DNA from: Chloroflexota bacterium
GTDB lineage: Bacteria > Chloroflexota > Dehalococcoidia > Lucifugimonadales > UBA3495
Length of the DNA stretch: 64,000 nt
Assembly: GCA_028875055.1 (NCBI GenBank)
Contig: JAPPGG010000027.1
Coordinates: forward strand, 37,517 to 101,516
Reading direction: 5' to 3'
The notes beneath the pieces were generated by a model. The model was not told where the DNA came from and did not search any database. It saw only the letters and a list, made by a program, of their open reading frames with translations. The position numbers were made by a program, and so were the translations under genes. Position 1 is the stretch's first letter, and each line of letters opens with the position of its first letter. This document shows, piece after piece, positions 17,175 through 26,598 of this stretch.

Positions 17175-18215
17175 ATGACTCAGCCGATCAAGATTTCCAT
17201 GCGGGTTCCGGGCACATCGCCAATGCCCGAAATTCTGGACATGATCCGCCGGATTGAGGCGGCAGGATTTGACGGAGCCGGCATCCTGGACAGCCAGATG
17301 ATTTGCCGGGACACCTTCGTAACCCTGGGGCTGGCGGCGGGGGCTACCAGCAGGCTGCAGCTTTTCCCCGCAGTCACAAATCCCTTCGGACGCATTCCTT
17401 CGGTGATGGCGGGGGCGGCCCAGACGGTGGCGGAACTGGCCCCGGGGCGCACGCGGGTTATAGTGGGAACGGGTTACACCTCGGCAAGCACCATAGGTCG
17501 GCGGCCGGCCACACTGCGCCAAATGCGCCGGTGCATTACCGAGGTCAAGGCGCTGCTGGCCGGAGAAACCGTGGACTACGGCGTTATGAGCAATCGCCTG
17601 GACTTTACCGACGGGCCTCGAGTGCCGGTGCTGATGGCGGCATCCGGCCCCCGCTCGCTGGAGCTGGCGGGAGAGGTCGCGGACGGCGTGCTGGCGCTGG
17701 TGGGCTATACGCCCGGGATTGTGGAGAAGGCCCTGGGCCACATGGAAACGGGGGCAAAACGCGGCGGGCGCAGCCTGGACGACCTGGACATTATGTTCGC
17801 GGTCAGGACCTGCGTGGCGGACTCAGACGAGGAGGCCCGCCGGCTGGCCAGGCCGGTTTCGGTCCACTGGGGCCTGATGTGGGGCGGACCCAACTGGCTG
17901 CCCTCGTCGGGGTTTGAAATACCGTCTTACCAGATTCCCCAGGCGGTGTACGACGTCTATCCGGACCTGGGGCATGCGCCGAACTGGGAGGAGGCCATCG
18001 AGCTCACCCGGTTTGTCAGTGACGACGTCAATGGACAACTGTGCGACGCCATGGGCCTGATCGGGACGCCGGAGCACTGCACGGAACGCATCCGGGAAAT
18101 GGCGCGGCACGGGGTTAACCAGCTTTACCTGATGCCCTGCCTGACCTTCGCGCCGCCGGAAGCCGAAGTGGCGGCCTTTGGAGACCAGATTCTGCCCGCC
18201 CTGGCGGCGAGGTAG
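17175..18215 (+). CDS. LLM-class flavin-dependent oxidoreductase
   Basis: This 346-residue luciferase-fold protein has FDGAGILDSQMICRDTFVTLGLAA, RLQLFPAVTNPFGRIPSVMAGAA, RTRVIVGTGYTSASTIGRRPA, the VPVLMAASGPRSLELAGEVADG strand-loop and a C-terminal LIGTPEHCTERIREM. It belongs with the MER/F420-type branch. ATG at 17175 is chosen with GGAGGGA about 7 nt upstream. It is a single gene. Confidence 0.84.
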   Translation: MTQPIKISMRVPGTSPMPEILDMIRRIEAAGFDGAGILDSQMICRDTFVTLGLAAGATSRLQLFPAVTNPFGRIPSVMAGAAQTVAELAPGRTRVIVGTGYTSASTIGRRPATLRQMRRCITEVKALLAGETVDYGVMSNRLDFTDGPRVPVLMAASGPRSLELAGEVADGVLALVGYTPGIVEKALGHMETGAKRGGRSLDDLDIMFAVRTCVADSDEEARRLARPVSVHWGLMWGGPNWLPSSGFEIPSYQIPQAVYDVYPDLGHAPNWEEAIELTRFVSDDVNGQLCDAMGLIGTPEHCTERIREMARHGVNQLYLMPCLTFAPPEAEVAAFGDQILPALAAR

Positions 18216-18392
18216 GGCAATGCCGCCTTGTGACTGTTGAAGGGCCCGTGGGCGTTATGACCATTCCCGGTCGGCGGGCCGGTACAACCGTGAGGGGCAG
18301 TGATCGGGACGCTTCCGTTTTACTCAGCGGGCCACTTGCCCAAAATACTACGGGGGCGCCGGGGCGAGGGGATTGAGTGCAGCGATACGCGC

Positions 18393-18560
18393 GTAACTGT
18401 TCAGAGTTGGAGGGTGCTGATTAGGTGAAAACCCGTCGTTCCCGCGCAGGCGGGAACCTGGAACCTGTGCAAGTCGAGGGTTGGGCAGGGGCGCACGGCC
18501 GTGCGCCCCTACGGTGTCGGCCGTAGAGGCAGGGTATTCCCCTAATTTCTGAACTGCTAC
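18393..18560. mobile_element. MITE family 1, copy 2
   Basis: The left end is GTAACTGTTCAGAG and the right end CTGAACTGCTAC, imperfect inverted repeats. The internal near-palindrome 18485-18512 (GCAGGGGCGCACGG half) differs from a perfect one by one base. It shares the core with copies at 15963 and 19196. Confidence 0.7.
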
Positions 18561-18625
18561 CAGCAGTCCGCTGGGAGCGGGTGGAACATTAGCGCAATAC
18601 TGGAAAACGAGCGAGATATACCGCC

Positions 18626-19090
18626 ATGCCCAAGACGATCTACCTGGCCAATCATTATGGTTTTTCCGCGCAGCAGCGGGAGTTGCTGCTCCCGCCCCTG
18701 GTTGCCGCCCTGGAGGGGTTGGGGCTGGAGGTATGGGAGCCCTTTGCCAGGAACAACCAGGTGGACTTCTCGGAGGCCGGATGGGCTTACCAGGTGGGGC
18801 AGGCCGACTTCCGGGACGTGGTGGAATCGGACGCCACCTTCGCGGTGGTTAACGGCGTGCCGCCCGACGAGGGGGTGATGGTGGAACTGGGCATGGCAAT
18901 AGCCCTGGGCAAGCCCACCTTTCTGTTCCGCGACGACTTCAGGCGGGCCACCGACAGCGAGGAGTATCCGCTGAACCTGATGCTGTTTACCGGCATGCCC
19001 GAGCAACACTGGAGGGACTATTACTACACCTCTGTGGCTGAGATAGCGGACGGGGACAAGGCCCTGGCACGCTGGGCGGGAGCGCCCTGA
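18626..19090 (+). CDS. Nucleoside 2-deoxyribosyltransferase family protein
   Basis: This 154-residue protein resembles nucleoside 2-deoxyribosyltransferases, which swap bases on deoxynucleosides. KTIYLANHYGFSAQQRELL corresponds to the N-terminal substrate loop, DFRDVVESDATFAVVNG to the central strand, and PPDEGVMVELGMAIALGKP holds the expected catalytic Glu in the ...E.G.A...GKP motif. The role is probably salvage or removal of modified nucleotides. It is isolated between two repeat elements. Confidence 0.8.
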   Translation: MPKTIYLANHYGFSAQQRELLLPPLVAALEGLGLEVWEPFARNNQVDFSEAGWAYQVGQADFRDVVESDATFAVVNGVPPDEGVMVELGMAIALGKPTFLFRDDFRRATDSEEYPLNLMLFTGMPEQHWRDYYYTSVAEIADGDKALARWAGAP

Positions 19091-19195
19091 GCCAAATGGG
19101 GGATGCACCTTCGGCATTGACCGTAATTCCCGTTCAGGCCGGCACGAAGAGTTCCTGACCTCTATGGATACCAATTCTGACGTGTTACCCCCAAC

Positions 19196-19372
19196 GTAAC
19201 TGTTCAGACCTGGTATGTTACAAGGCTGCAAAACCCGTCGTTCCCGCGCAGGCGGGAACCTCGAACCTGTGCAAGTCGTGGGTTGGGTAGGGACGTATGG
19301 CCCTGGGCCCCTGCGAAGTCGGGGGTATGACGGGTGTATGAGCAGGCAATTCCCTCAACTCCGAACTTTCAC
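19196..19372. mobile_element. MITE family 1, copy 3 (diverged)
   Basis: The left end is GTAACTGTTCAGA. The internal palindrome region 19287-19314 has decayed. The core matches copies 1 and 2 almost base for base over about 60 bp. It is followed directly by a family-2 element. Confidence 0.65.
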
Positions 19373-19380
19373 CCCCGCGC

Positions 19381-19577
19381 CAGGGCAATCGCATGAGTGA
19401 GTAAATCGTCATTCTGAGCTTGCCGAAGAATCTAAACTCCTCCCCACCAACTGGCTTTCGGAACCGTAGCGAGGCCGTGGGGAAGGATTTTAGGCCCTCC
19501 GGCAAGCTCAGGGCGACATTGCTTTGCCTTGTGGATATTAGCGGGCTGTAGGGCGAATCTTTCATGCGATAGCCCTG
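19381..19577. mobile_element. MITE family 2, copy C, with 10-bp target duplication
   Basis: This 197-bp element has terminal inverted repeats CAGGGCAATCGCATGA and TCATGCGATAGCCCTG (15 of 16 paired). It is flanked by the exact direct repeat ACCCCCGCGC at 19371-19380 and 19578-19587. It is non-coding and sits in the 598-bp spacer between the deoxyribosyltransferase gene and glcD. Confidence 0.88.
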
Positions 19578-19688
19578 ACCCCCGCGCGCCTGTCCTTGCC
19601 TGTACCCCTGCCAATGCTCTATCATCGCCCAGGCAAGCTTTCTCAAAATCGTTTCCGGTCATATCCCGCCCGTGGGGGTTAGAGCGCC

Positions 19689-21128
19689 GTGCAGCCAGCA
19701 CAATTCATTGAGAGTCTGAAGGAAATAGTCGGGGAGGAGTACGTGATTTTCCACCCCGAAGACCTGCTGGTGTACGAGTACGACGGCTCCGTTGACCGGT
19801 CAATGCCCCGGGCGGTAGTCCTGCCCGCCAACGAGGACGAAGTGAGCCGCACCCTGGCCCTGGCCTATCGCGAGGGGGTCCCCGTGGCCGGGCGCGGGTC
19901 AGGTACAGGCCTCAGCGGCGGGGCCCTGGCAGCGCCGGGAGGCATCCAGATTTCCTTCACCCGCATGAACCGCATCCTTCAGGTGGACACCGAGAACCGC
20001 ACTGCCACCATCGAGCCGGGCGTCATCAACCTTGACCTTGACACCCACGTGCGCAAGTTCGGAATGAGGTACGCCCCCGACCCCTCAAGCCAGAAGGCGT
20101 GCAGCCTGGGCGGCAACATCGCCGAAAACGCCGGCGGCCCCCACTGCCTGGCTTACGGCACCACCACCAACCATGTCCTGGGCATGCGGGTGGCGCTGGA
20201 GGACGGCGCCATGGTCAACCTGGGATCAGGGGCCCGAGAAATTCCCGGGTACGACCTGCGGGGCGTATTCGTAGGGTCCGAGGGCACCTTTGGCATCGCC
20301 ACCCGGATCACCGTGCGGCTGCTCCCCCTACCTGAGACGGTCAAGACTTTCCTGGGCGTCTTCCCCGACATCGACTCCGCCTGCAGCGCCGTCTCCGCCG
20401 TAATCGGCCACGGCATAGTGCCCGCCGCCCTCGAAATGATCGACGCCCTCAGCATCCGCGCCGTACAGAACGTGACCGATGCCGGCTACCCTGAGGACGC
20501 GGGGGCAGTCCTGCTCATCGAACTGGAAGGTTTGTGGGAAGAGGTGGACGAAGTCAGCCGGGAGGTGGAGTCCGCCCTGTGGGAAACGGGGGCCAGCGAC
20601 GTCAGGGTGGCCGAAGAGGACAGCGAGCGGGAACGCCTGTGGCTGGGCCGCAAGACCGCCTTCGGGGCCTTCGGCACCATCGCCCCCAACTACTACCTGG
20701 TGGACGGCGTGGTGCCCCGGACCCGCCTGACGCAGGTCCTGCGCAAGGTCTCCGAGGTGTCCGAAAAATATGGAATTATCATCGCCAACGTCTTCCACGC
20801 CGGCGATGGAAACCTTCATCCCTGCATGCTCTTTGACGAGCGTGAGCCGGGGGTAAAGGAACGGGCCATGGCCGGGGCAGCCGAGTTGATGGAGTACTGC
20901 GTGGAAATGGGGGGCAGCCTCAGCGGTGAACACGGCATCGGACTCGAAAAGAAGCAGTTCATGCCCCTGGTCTATACCGAGCGCGACATGGACACCATGA
21001 AGCTGGTACGCGACGCCTTCGCGCCGGCCAATCGCCTCAACCCCGGCAAGATTTTCCCCGATGGGGAGTCATACGAGCCTGCCCTGCAGCGCACTCCCAC
21101 GCAGGTGGATCCGGGTATGTATGTCTAG
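19689..21128 (+). CDS. glcD: GlcD-type FAD-linked oxidase subunit
   Basis: This 479-residue FAD protein of the glycolate/D-lactate oxidase family oxidises 2-hydroxy acids. The PCMH-type FAD domain is in the N-terminal half (PVAGRGSGTGLSGGALA, AYAPDPSSQKACSLGGNIAENAGG, FVGSEGTFGIAT). The C-terminal cap has NVFHAGDGNLHPCML and GGSLSGEHGIGLEKK, with the histidines expected near substrate and flavin. The start is GTG at 19689. The order glcD-glcE-glcF with short gaps (24 and 27 bp) indicates one operon feeding electrons to quinone. Confidence 0.92.
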   Translation: MQPAQFIESLKEIVGEEYVIFHPEDLLVYEYDGSVDRSMPRAVVLPANEDEVSRTLALAYREGVPVAGRGSGTGLSGGALAAPGGIQISFTRMNRILQVDTENRTATIEPGVINLDLDTHVRKFGMRYAPDPSSQKACSLGGNIAENAGGPHCLAYGTTTNHVLGMRVALEDGAMVNLGSGAREIPGYDLRGVFVGSEGTFGIATRITVRLLPLPETVKTFLGVFPDIDSACSAVSAVIGHGIVPAALEMIDALSIRAVQNVTDAGYPEDAGAVLLIELEGLWEEVDEVSREVESALWETGASDVRVAEEDSERERLWLGRKTAFGAFGTIAPNYYLVDGVVPRTRLTQVLRKVSEVSEKYGIIIANVFHAGDGNLHPCMLFDEREPGVKERAMAGAAELMEYCVEMGGSLSGEHGIGLEKKQFMPLVYTERDMDTMKLVRDAFAPANRLNPGKIFPDGESYEPALQRTPTQVDPGMYV

Positions 21129-21152
21129 CCTTCCCCTCACCCGCTTCGGGAT

Positions 21153-22487
21153 ATGACCTCGTCCCCTGCCTTTGCCCGGAACTTGTCGTCCAGGGTCGGC
21201 CCCAACGCTGTCCTGGCAGCGGAAGGCGCATCCGTGGACAGGGTGGCTGCCCGGGCCGTGGTGCGCCCCGCAGACCGCCAGCAGCTTTCCGAAGTAATCC
21301 GGTGGGCAACCGCCGACGGAGTGAGGCTTTACCCGCGCGGCGGCGGCGTCCTGTCCTCCCTGGGCAACCTGCCGGCCCAGGTTGACGTGATTCTGGACCT
21401 GTCCGGCCTCAACCGGATAATGGACTACCAGCCTGCCGACCTGACCGTCACCACCGAAGCGGGTATAACCCTGGCGGCCCTGCGGCGGGAACTGGTCCAG
21501 GGCGACAAGTATGTGCCGCTGGAGGCTCCCCGGCCCGACCGCGCTACAGTTGGCGGGATTCTGGCTACCGGATTCAGTGGCCCATTGCGTTTTTCCTACG
21601 GCCTGCCCAGGGACTGGACCATCGGCATCAGCGTTGCGGGTTCCGACGGCAGCGAGGCCAGGGCCGGTGGGCGCGTGGTCAAGAACGTTACGGGCTACGA
21701 CCTGAACAAGCTGTACACCGGTTCCCTGGGCACCCTGGGCGTGATTGTGGAGGCCTCCTTCAAGCTGGCGCCCATCCAGGGCACGTGGGCAGCGCTGGCG
21801 GCCCCCTTCCCATCAATATCCGGAGCGGTGGCCGCCGCCGGGGCCCTCATCTCCCAGGTCTATGCGCCCCAGGGCCTGCAGGTAGTCAGCCGCAATATAG
21901 CGGCAAGGCTGGGGCTGGATGTTCCAGGCGACTCGGGCGCCGTGGCCCTGGCCTTCATTTCAGGTCGCCCCCGGGCGGCGTCGCGTCGCCTGGAAGAGTC
22001 CGCCCGCCAGCTGGAAGCCGGCGGCTCTCCAGGCGGAGAAACCCTGGATGAGTCGGCGGCTACAGACCTGCTGGCCAGGCTGACGGACCTTCCCTGGCGA
22101 GAGGAGGACTTGCCTTTCCTTGCCCTGAAAGTCACACTCCCTCCCAGCAACGTGGGCTCCCTGGTGGCCGCCATGGAGCTCCCGGCGGGCGCGGGACTCA
22201 TCGCCGACCCCGGATTTGGCACAGTGCACCTGCTCTGGTGGCCACCAGCGGAAGTCGGAGAACCGGAGACCGACGCCACGCTGGACCTGATTGACTCGGC
22301 CCGCCGGAACGCCCGAAATCTCGGCGGCGCCGTGGCCGTCGAGGTCTGCCCTCCCCGGATAAAGGCGGGCGCCGACGTCTGGGAAGGTAGCGTCGGCGAG
22401 GCTGAGCTGGAAATCATGCGCCGCATCAAGCGGAACTTCGACCCTGCGGGCATCTTCAACCCCGGACGCTTTGTCGGCCGGTTGTAG
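21153..22487 (+). CDS. glcE: GlcE-type FAD-binding oxidase subunit
   Basis: This 444-residue protein shares the PCMH FAD-binding domain with GlcD but has a shorter, diverged C-terminal domain, as GlcE does. Visible motifs are VRLYPRGGGVLSSLGNLP, DLTVTTEAGITLAAL, GGRVVKNVTGYDLNKLYTGS and the terminal GIFNPGRFVG. It forms the middle subunit of a GlcDEF complex. Its coding sequence follows glcD by 24 bp. Confidence 0.88.
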   Translation: MTSSPAFARNLSSRVGPNAVLAAEGASVDRVAARAVVRPADRQQLSEVIRWATADGVRLYPRGGGVLSSLGNLPAQVDVILDLSGLNRIMDYQPADLTVTTEAGITLAALRRELVQGDKYVPLEAPRPDRATVGGILATGFSGPLRFSYGLPRDWTIGISVAGSDGSEARAGGRVVKNVTGYDLNKLYTGSLGTLGVIVEASFKLAPIQGTWAALAAPFPSISGAVAAAGALISQVYAPQGLQVVSRNIAARLGLDVPGDSGAVALAFISGRPRAASRRLEESARQLEAGGSPGGETLDESAATDLLARLTDLPWREEDLPFLALKVTLPPSNVGSLVAAMELPAGAGLIADPGFGTVHLLWWPPAEVGEPETDATLDLIDSARRNARNLGGAVAVEVCPPRIKAGADVWEGSVGEAELEIMRRIKRNFDPAGIFNPGRFVGRL

Positions 22488-22514
22488 CAGATAACGAACT
22501 CCCAAGGAGGCCCC

Positions 22515-23945
22515 GTGGCACAGCCTGAAACCCCGGCCCGCTCAACTACCCCGCATCCCGATGCCCTTCAGCCCGTTGGCGAGCCCCTGAACAGTGAGGC
22601 CGGTTTCTCCGGCGTGGACGTTCCGTCGGAAGCCGACCTCTACCGGTGTGTCCATTGCGGGCTGTGCCTCAGTTCCTGTCCCACCTACACCACGCTGAAG
22701 GTGGAAACCGAGTCGCCCCGAGGCCGAATTGCGTTGATGCGGGCGGTCCACGAAGGCCGCGCAGGCATCAGCGACAGGATCGTCTCTCACTGGGAAATGT
22801 GCCTCCAGTGCCGGGCCTGCGAGGCCGTCTGTCCTTCCGGAGTTCCCTACGGTCGCATCATGGAATACACCCGAGCCCAGACCCTCGCTCGGGACAAGCG
22901 GGGCGCCGCCCTGAAGCGGGTCGATCGTTTCTTCCTCCGCGGGGCTCTCCCGCACCCCCGGCGGCTGCGCTTGGGGTTCCAGCTCCTCCGAATTTACCAG
23001 CGCACCGGATTGCGCAGAATAGTCCGGGCATCCCGGCTCCTCAGACTCCTGCCTGGGACCCTCCGCCACATGGAGGCCCAGCTTCCAGCGTTGAGGGAAC
23101 CCTTCTTCAACGCCGGCCCCCGGGTGTATCCGGCACAGCCCCGCCAGGCCTCGGGTGAAGCCGCGCCAGGGACCACCCGGACCGTTGCCCTCCTCTCCGG
23201 CTGCGTTATGCCCCTGATGCAGGGCGATACCATGCGCGCCGCCGTTCGGGTCCTCACCCGCAACGGCTGCAACGTTGACGTTCCCTCCGGACAGGTCTGC
23301 TGCGGGGCCCTGAACCTCCACGCCGGGGACCTGGAGACCGCCCGCCGGCTGGCCCGTCGCAACATCGACGCCTTTCTGGCCACCGGCGCCGGCAATGAGG
23401 GATACAGGATCATCACCGCCTCCGCCGGCTGCGGTTCCAACATGAAGGAATACGGTGAACTGCTGAAAAACGATCCTCAGTACGCCGAACCCGCCCGCCG
23501 CTTCGCCCGGATGACCATGGATATTACCGAGTTCCTGGCAAGCCTGCCCCTGGAACCCCCCGGGGGGCGAGTCGGCCGGCGCGTCACCTACCAGGACCCC
23601 TGCCACCTGGCCCACGCCCAGCGCATCACCGGGCAACCCCGCGAGGTCCTGAAAGCCATACCTGGCCTGGAACTGGTGGAAATGGAAGCCTCTTCCATGT
23701 GTTGTGGCGGCGCCGGATTCTATTCCATGGTCCAACCCGACCTGTCCGCCCAGATACTGACAACCAAGCTGGGGAATATCCAGGCCACCGGCGCGGAACA
23801 GGTGGTAACCGCCAACCCGGGGTGCATGATGCAGATAGAAGAGGGTCTGCGTTCCTCGGACGGCCCGGCCCGCGCCCGGAGGGTATCTCACGTAGTGGAC
23901 ATTCTTGACGAAGCCTACCGGGCCGAAAAGGCCCCGCCCGGCTGA
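22515..23945 (+). CDS. glcF: GlcF-type iron-sulfur subunit with two CCG domains
   Basis: This 476-residue electron-transfer subunit carries two 4Fe-4S ferredoxin motifs: CVHCGLCLSSCPTY near residue 47 and CLQCRACEAVCPSG near 98. Two cysteine-rich CCG domains follow (CCGALNLHAGD and CCGGAGFYS, with GCVMP and PCHLAHAQ upstream of them). It would pass electrons from GlcDE to the quinone pool. Start is GTG at 22515 with AAGGAGG 4 nt upstream. Residues 130-220 form a basic linker longer than in E. coli GlcF (about 407 residues). Confidence 0.9.
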   Translation: MAQPETPARSTTPHPDALQPVGEPLNSEAGFSGVDVPSEADLYRCVHCGLCLSSCPTYTTLKVETESPRGRIALMRAVHEGRAGISDRIVSHWEMCLQCRACEAVCPSGVPYGRIMEYTRAQTLARDKRGAALKRVDRFFLRGALPHPRRLRLGFQLLRIYQRTGLRRIVRASRLLRLLPGTLRHMEAQLPALREPFFNAGPRVYPAQPRQASGEAAPGTTRTVALLSGCVMPLMQGDTMRAAVRVLTRNGCNVDVPSGQVCCGALNLHAGDLETARRLARRNIDAFLATGAGNEGYRIITASAGCGSNMKEYGELLKNDPQYAEPARRFARMTMDITEFLASLPLEPPGGRVGRRVTYQDPCHLAHAQRITGQPREVLKAIPGLELVEMEASSMCCGGAGFYSMVQPDLSAQILTTKLGNIQATGAEQVVTANPGCMMQIEEGLRSSDGPARARRVSHVVDILDEAYRAEKAPPG

Positions 23946-23980
23946 TTCCCTGCCCAGGGGACGGGCCAGGCTCCTCCCAG

Positions 23981-24790
23981 TTACCCTCGCCTGGCACTCC
24001 TGGAGGCCACAATGAACATATAGTCGCCTCCCTGGTTCGCGTAACGCTGGGCGACTTCCTTTATTCTCCCCGACGCGATGTCCCGCGCCAGCCGCAGCGT
24101 ACCCGCTTCCAGTTCCGCAGGCTCTGCCAGCGTGGAAAAGGTTGAAATCCCCCGGCGGATGTCGGCCGACAGGTAAAGTTCGGGCCGGAGCTTTCCCGCA
24201 TAGAGGAACAGGTCCTCCAGGTCCTCACGGACGTCGTAAAGCTCCTGCCGGTCCACCGAAAGGCCCGCCGCCGCCAGCGCCTCCAATATGGTCGACTGCG
24301 AAGGCATCTGTACCGTGGAACGTTGCATGGCTATGGGGAAATACTCATTGAGCCAGTAGCCGGCCATCTGCTCAGCCGTCGAAGTGAACATTACCAGCTT
24401 GCCCCCACGCAGCAATCGCCGGATTTCCGAATACACCGGTTCGAGCCTGGGCAGATGGTGCAGGGCCATGGTGCAGATTGCCCCGTCGAAGCTCCCATCC
24501 CTGAAGGGCAGGGCTGCCGCGTCCCCCAACAGAAACCCCACTTGGCCGCCCTTGGCTTGCGCCCTTCTTAACATTCCCGACGAAACATCCACCCCATACC
24601 AGTCACCACCCCCCTCCGCCAGCGCGTGTGTGTAATTCCCGGTGCCGCAGGCAATGTCCAGGTACCTGCCGCCGGGCTGCAACGCCAGGTTATGGAACAG
24701 GCGCTCCGTCAGATGCGGGTCGGCCCGGCGGGTGGAGTCGTAATGCACGCCAATGTTGTCATAAAGGGGCGCAGAGCGGGCGCTGGACAT
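23981..24790 (-). CDS. Class I SAM-dependent methyltransferase
   Basis: This 269-residue protein has an N-terminal Rossmann methyltransferase domain of the Methyltransf_11/UbiE type: motif I RYLDIACGTGNYTHAL, an acidic residue in YGVDVSSGML, LLGDAAALPFRDGSFDGAI and ALHHL. The C-terminal 100 residues, rich in helices, probably choose the substrate, which is unknown. It is convergent with glcF (35 bp between stops). Confidence 0.82.
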   Translation of the reverse strand: MSSARSAPLYDNIGVHYDSTRRADPHLTERLFHNLALQPGGRYLDIACGTGNYTHALAEGGGDWYGVDVSSGMLRRAQAKGGQVGFLLGDAAALPFRDGSFDGAICTMALHHLPRLEPVYSEIRRLLRGGKLVMFTSTAEQMAGYWLNEYFPIAMQRSTVQMPSQSTILEALAAAGLSVDRQELYDVREDLEDLFLYAGKLRPELYLSADIRRGISTFSTLAEPAELEAGTLRLARDIASGRIKEVAQRYANQGGDYMFIVASRSARRG

Positions 24791-25143
24791 AAAGGAAGCC
24801 TCCCCCTTTACCTGTTAACTGGGCTGGGTAATCATAAATACTAGCTTATTTGCTAGCGATAGTAAATAATTTACACTTTGTAATCTCCAGGGAATTGCCC
24901 GGCGCGGCGAGGTGAATCAGTAAGAGGGAGAACGCCGGGGACTCGGCTGGCGCTGCAACATCCTCTCCGCCAGGACCGGCCTCCACCGACTCCATCCCGC
25001 CAGTTGCTGACTTGACCAGGGAATTGGAGGTTGCAATACTGCTTCCTGGCACACCCCCGAAGGGCGCTGAAAGGTGGAGGCAGCGGCTGGCGTGGCAGGG
25101 TAAGAATTTTGTCCATTGCGGACGGGACGGTCTGGAGGGAGAG
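24791..25143. other. AT-rich divergent control region
   Basis: This 353-bp spacer lies between methyltransferase (-) and dehydrogenase (+) start codons. Bases 24825-24885 are strikingly AT-rich and contain CTAGC-N6-GCTAG, a possible operator or promoter patch. No defined hexamer pair could be placed with confidence. Confidence 0.4.
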
Positions 25144-26235
25144 ATGGCAGAGAAAACAGGACTGGGCATAATCGGAGCGAACATCCACCGGGGCTGGGCT
25201 CCCCGGGCTCACCTGCCGGCCGTGGTGGCAAGCCCGGAGTTTGAACTGACGGGTGTGTGCACCACGCGCATGGAAAGCGCGGAGGAGTCGAAAGAGGCCT
25301 TTGGCGCCAGGTACGCCTTTGACGATTACCGAAAGATGCTGGAACACCCCGAGATCGATGCGGTGGTGGTGTGCCTCCGGGTGCCGAACCACTTCGAGCC
25401 TACCATGGCGGCGCTGGAGGCCGGCAAGCACGTCTATACCGAGTGGCCCCTGGGACGCACCACCGCCGAAGCCGAGGAAATGGCGGCCCTGGCCGAGACC
25501 AGGGGAGTGAGAAACATGGTGGGGCTCCAGGCCAGGGGCAACCCCGCCATGCTCTACCTGAAAGACCTGGTGGCAGAGGGGTACGTTGGGGACGTCCTGT
25601 CCTGCCACGTCAGCCGCATATCCGACGGCGGACTCCGGCGCACTTCGGACCGTACCTGGCAGCGGGAGAGGGACCTGGGGGCCAACACCCTGACCATCAC
25701 CAACGGCCACACCATAGATGCCCTGCGTTTCGTGGTGGGCGACTTTAGCCACGTTTCAGCAGTGGTCAGCACCCAGGTAAACCAGTGGTACGAGACCGAT
25801 ACCGAGCGGTACGTGGAAGTGACCGCGCCGGACAACATCCTGGTAAGCGGCAGGCTGGCGACAGGCGGAGTCGCGTCGTCCCACGTGGCGAACAATCCCT
25901 GGGCGGGCAGCGGCTACCGGATGGAAATATACGGCAGCGAGGGCACGCTGGCAGCTTCCTCGGATGAGTCACCCAACCACATTGGGGTCAAGGTGGAAGG
26001 GGCCAGGCAAGGCAACCGGCTGGAAGAGCTGCCGGTCCCCACCAGCTACACCTACGTGCTGGAAGGCATGCCGATGGGAGCGCCGTACAATGTGGGCCAG
26101 ATGTACTATAAGTTTGGAGAGGGTATCCGCCAGGGCAGCGGCTGCCAGCCCGACTTTGCCGAGGCCGTGCGGCTGCACCATTTTATCGACCGCATCCAGG
26201 AGGCGTCGGACACGGGCAGGGAGGTGGCTGTTTAG
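25144..26235 (+). CDS. Gfo/Idh/MocA family oxidoreductase
   Basis: This 363-residue NAD(P)-dependent dehydrogenase of the glucose-fructose oxidoreductase/inositol dehydrogenase family has an N-terminal Rossmann domain with GLGIIGANIHRGWAP, AVVVCLRVPNHFEP and the family EWPLGRTTAEAEEM (EKP variant with Trp for Lys). The C-terminal alpha/beta domain contains WAGSGYRMEIYGSEGTLAA. The loss of the canonical Lys in E-K-P is a real difference from typical members and may mean altered catalysis. ATG at 25144 has GAGGGAGAG immediately upstream; longer frames lack homology. Confidence 0.83.
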   Translation: MAEKTGLGIIGANIHRGWAPRAHLPAVVASPEFELTGVCTTRMESAEESKEAFGARYAFDDYRKMLEHPEIDAVVVCLRVPNHFEPTMAALEAGKHVYTEWPLGRTTAEAEEMAALAETRGVRNMVGLQARGNPAMLYLKDLVAEGYVGDVLSCHVSRISDGGLRRTSDRTWQRERDLGANTLTITNGHTIDALRFVVGDFSHVSAVVSTQVNQWYETDTERYVEVTAPDNILVSGRLATGGVASSHVANNPWAGSGYRMEIYGSEGTLAASSDESPNHIGVKVEGARQGNRLEELPVPTSYTYVLEGMPMGAPYNVGQMYYKFGEGIRQGSGCQPDFAEAVRLHHFIDRIQEASDTGREVAV

Positions 26236-26598
26236 GCTGCGTCCTGCCCTGTCTGCAATGACGGCCGGCTATCCACCAGGGCTGTAGGGATGGGTACCAG
26301 CAGCGTAGAGCCCTCGGGCGAGAAACGGGGTCCATAAGTTCCCAGCAGGTTCCTGCCGGCGCGGGAACGACGGTTAACCCCCAACCCATCAATACCAGCC
26401 TGCTGACCTGCGGAAACGACTGACCGCTGGCGGAGGGCCGGCCCTGGCGCCCGTGGCTATCGTGCGGGACCTTCAGCGGAGTGTCCCCAGCAGGCCCGGG
26501 ACGAACCGGACTGTATTTCGTCGATACCGTTCATGCAGCATGCCGGGGTGGCGCGGACCTGCGGCCTGGTAGATGGCGGGCAGGTCCGGTGGCGGTCC
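26236..26598. other. Gene-free spacer with repeat remnants
   Basis: This 363-bp spacer contains a remnant near 26339-26385 resembling the GGGAACGACGG part of the family-1 repeat in reverse. No coding sequence was found. Confidence 0.4.

Noticed and set aside
16003..19275. Repeated CCCGTCGTTCCCGCGCAGG units as a CRISPR array
   Set aside because: Only three copies, kilobases apart, with similar flanks and inverted ends; they are dispersed elements, not spacered repeats.
22542..23891. Long minus-strand frame opposite glcF
   Set aside because: Antisense shadow; the plus strand carries iron-sulfur and CCG motifs.
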